From Taibaiella sp. (GTDB lineage: Bacteria > Bacteroidota > Bacteroidia > Chitinophagales > Chitinophagaceae): a stretch of DNA of 5,992 nt. The stretch is taken from positions 1-5,992 of the forward strand of contig JACFNS010000171.1 in assembly GCA_019454705.1 (NCBI GenBank), read 5' to 3'. Positions 5,597 to 5,992 of the stretch are shown piece by piece. Numbering within the stretch: the first letter of the stretch is position 1; every line of letters begins with the position of its first letter. The notes under the pieces were generated by a model. It had not been told where the DNA came from and searched no databases. It saw nothing but the letters and a program-made list of their open reading frames with translations. Both the position numbers and the translations under genes were made by a program.

Positions 5597-5992
5597 ATGG
5601 CATATAGATTGTTTCTAAAGTGTTTGTTGTTTTCACTGCTTTTTGTGGTGAATGCTCAGGCGCAAGAAGATGAAAATCAACAGGTAATAACGGGTGCGGA
5701 AAATATGGAGAAATATTTGCCCATGCTGGAAGGAAAGCGTGTGGCCCTGCTCATCAACCAGACTTCTGTAGTAGGCCCAAAGAAAGTATTGCTGCCCGAT
5801 ACGCTGCTGAACCGCGGGGTGAATGTTGTTAAAATATTCGCGCCGGAACATGGCTTCAGGGGCAAGGCGGAAGCAGGGGAAAAAGTAAGTGATGAAAAAG
5901 ACAGTAAAACAGGGTTGCCTATAATATCATTATACGGCAGCACTAAGAAACCTACTGAAGCACACCTGGCGGATGTAGATGTGCTGATATAT
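5597..5992 (+). CDS. Secreted DUF1343 / NamZ-type exo-beta-N-acetylmuramidase, 3' end cut by right edge
   Basis: The 132 codons present encode a Sec signal peptide (MAYRLFLKC, hydrophobic core to about residue 19, likely cleavage after AQA at residue 22) and the start of a DUF1343 domain. The family blocks are GKRVALLINQTSV (46-58), GVNVVKIFAPEHGFRG (74-89), TGLPIISLYGSTKKPT (105-120) and VDVLIY (127-132), the last heading towards the usual DIQD segment outside the window. DUF1343 is now known as NamZ (glycoside hydrolase family 171), which removes N-acetylmuramic acid from the non-reducing ends of peptidoglycan fragments. The glutamate of PEHGFRG (E84) is a likely active-site residue. The protein should act in the periplasm or outside the cell in muropeptide recovery or turnover. 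Full-length members have about 400 residues, so roughly two thirds is missing. The first in-frame ATG gives a sensible signal peptide, which supports this start. Confidence 0.93.
   Translation, partial: MAYRLFLKCLLFSLLFVVNAQAQEDENQQVITGAENMEKYLPMLEGKRVALLINQTSVVGPKKVLLPDTLLNRGVNVVKIFAPEHGFRGKAEAGEKVSDEKDSKTGLPIISLYGSTKKPTEAHLADVDVLIY

Noticed and set aside
5633..5943. Minus-strand frames opposite the NamZ gene
   Set aside because: The plus-strand frame carries a signal peptide and strong DUF1343 motifs across the same bases.

Overview
The window looks like chromosomal DNA of a Bacteroidota bacterium, most likely from the Chitinophagaceae or a related group. This is an inference from protein styles and signals. 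The proteins are a SlyD-type FKBP, a DUF1343/NamZ lytic enzyme with a Sec signal, a short RecG of about 695 residues, a DUF6671 protein and an ExbB/ExbD pair. There is also a TAnnTTTG-type promoter box before exbB, and most genes lack a good Shine-Dalgarno sequence. No phage, CRISPR, tRNA or rRNA signal was seen.

Layout from left to right. Positions 1-691 (minus) hold a DUF6671-family gene cut by the left edge. It was read directly on the reverse strand and is open to the edge. Positions 692-1126 are non-coding and contain three related CCGG-type palindromes that look like short interspersed repeats. Positions 1127-1672 (plus) encode an AT-rich, unrecognised putative lipoprotein. Positions 1699-3732 (minus) are recG, convergent with it. 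The RecG reading frame continues upstream through a conserved N-terminal segment to about 3786 without any usual start codon. Positions 3852-4253 and 4265-4960 (minus) are exbD and exbB, 11 bp apart, with a clear GGAGG site before exbD. Positions 5069-5497 (minus) encode the FKBP-type peptidyl-prolyl isomerase, ended by a strong hairpin terminator at 5012-5047. Positions 5597-5992 (plus) start a secreted NamZ/DUF1343 exo-N-acetylmuramidase gene that runs off the right edge, divergent from the FKBP gene.

exbB, exbD and recG share a strand with short gaps and may be co-transcribed from a promoter near 4981-4988. ExbB and ExbD form an inner-membrane proton-driven motor; no TonB or second ExbD is present here. 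RecG is a DNA-repair helicase with no obvious functional link to them. Most of the window is ordinary housekeeping sequence. The parts that deserve a second look are the apparent lack of a normal start codon for full-length RecG, the palindromic repeats at 900-1097, and the orphan AT-rich lipoprotein gene beside them. I did not find convincing evidence of a new multi-gene system.
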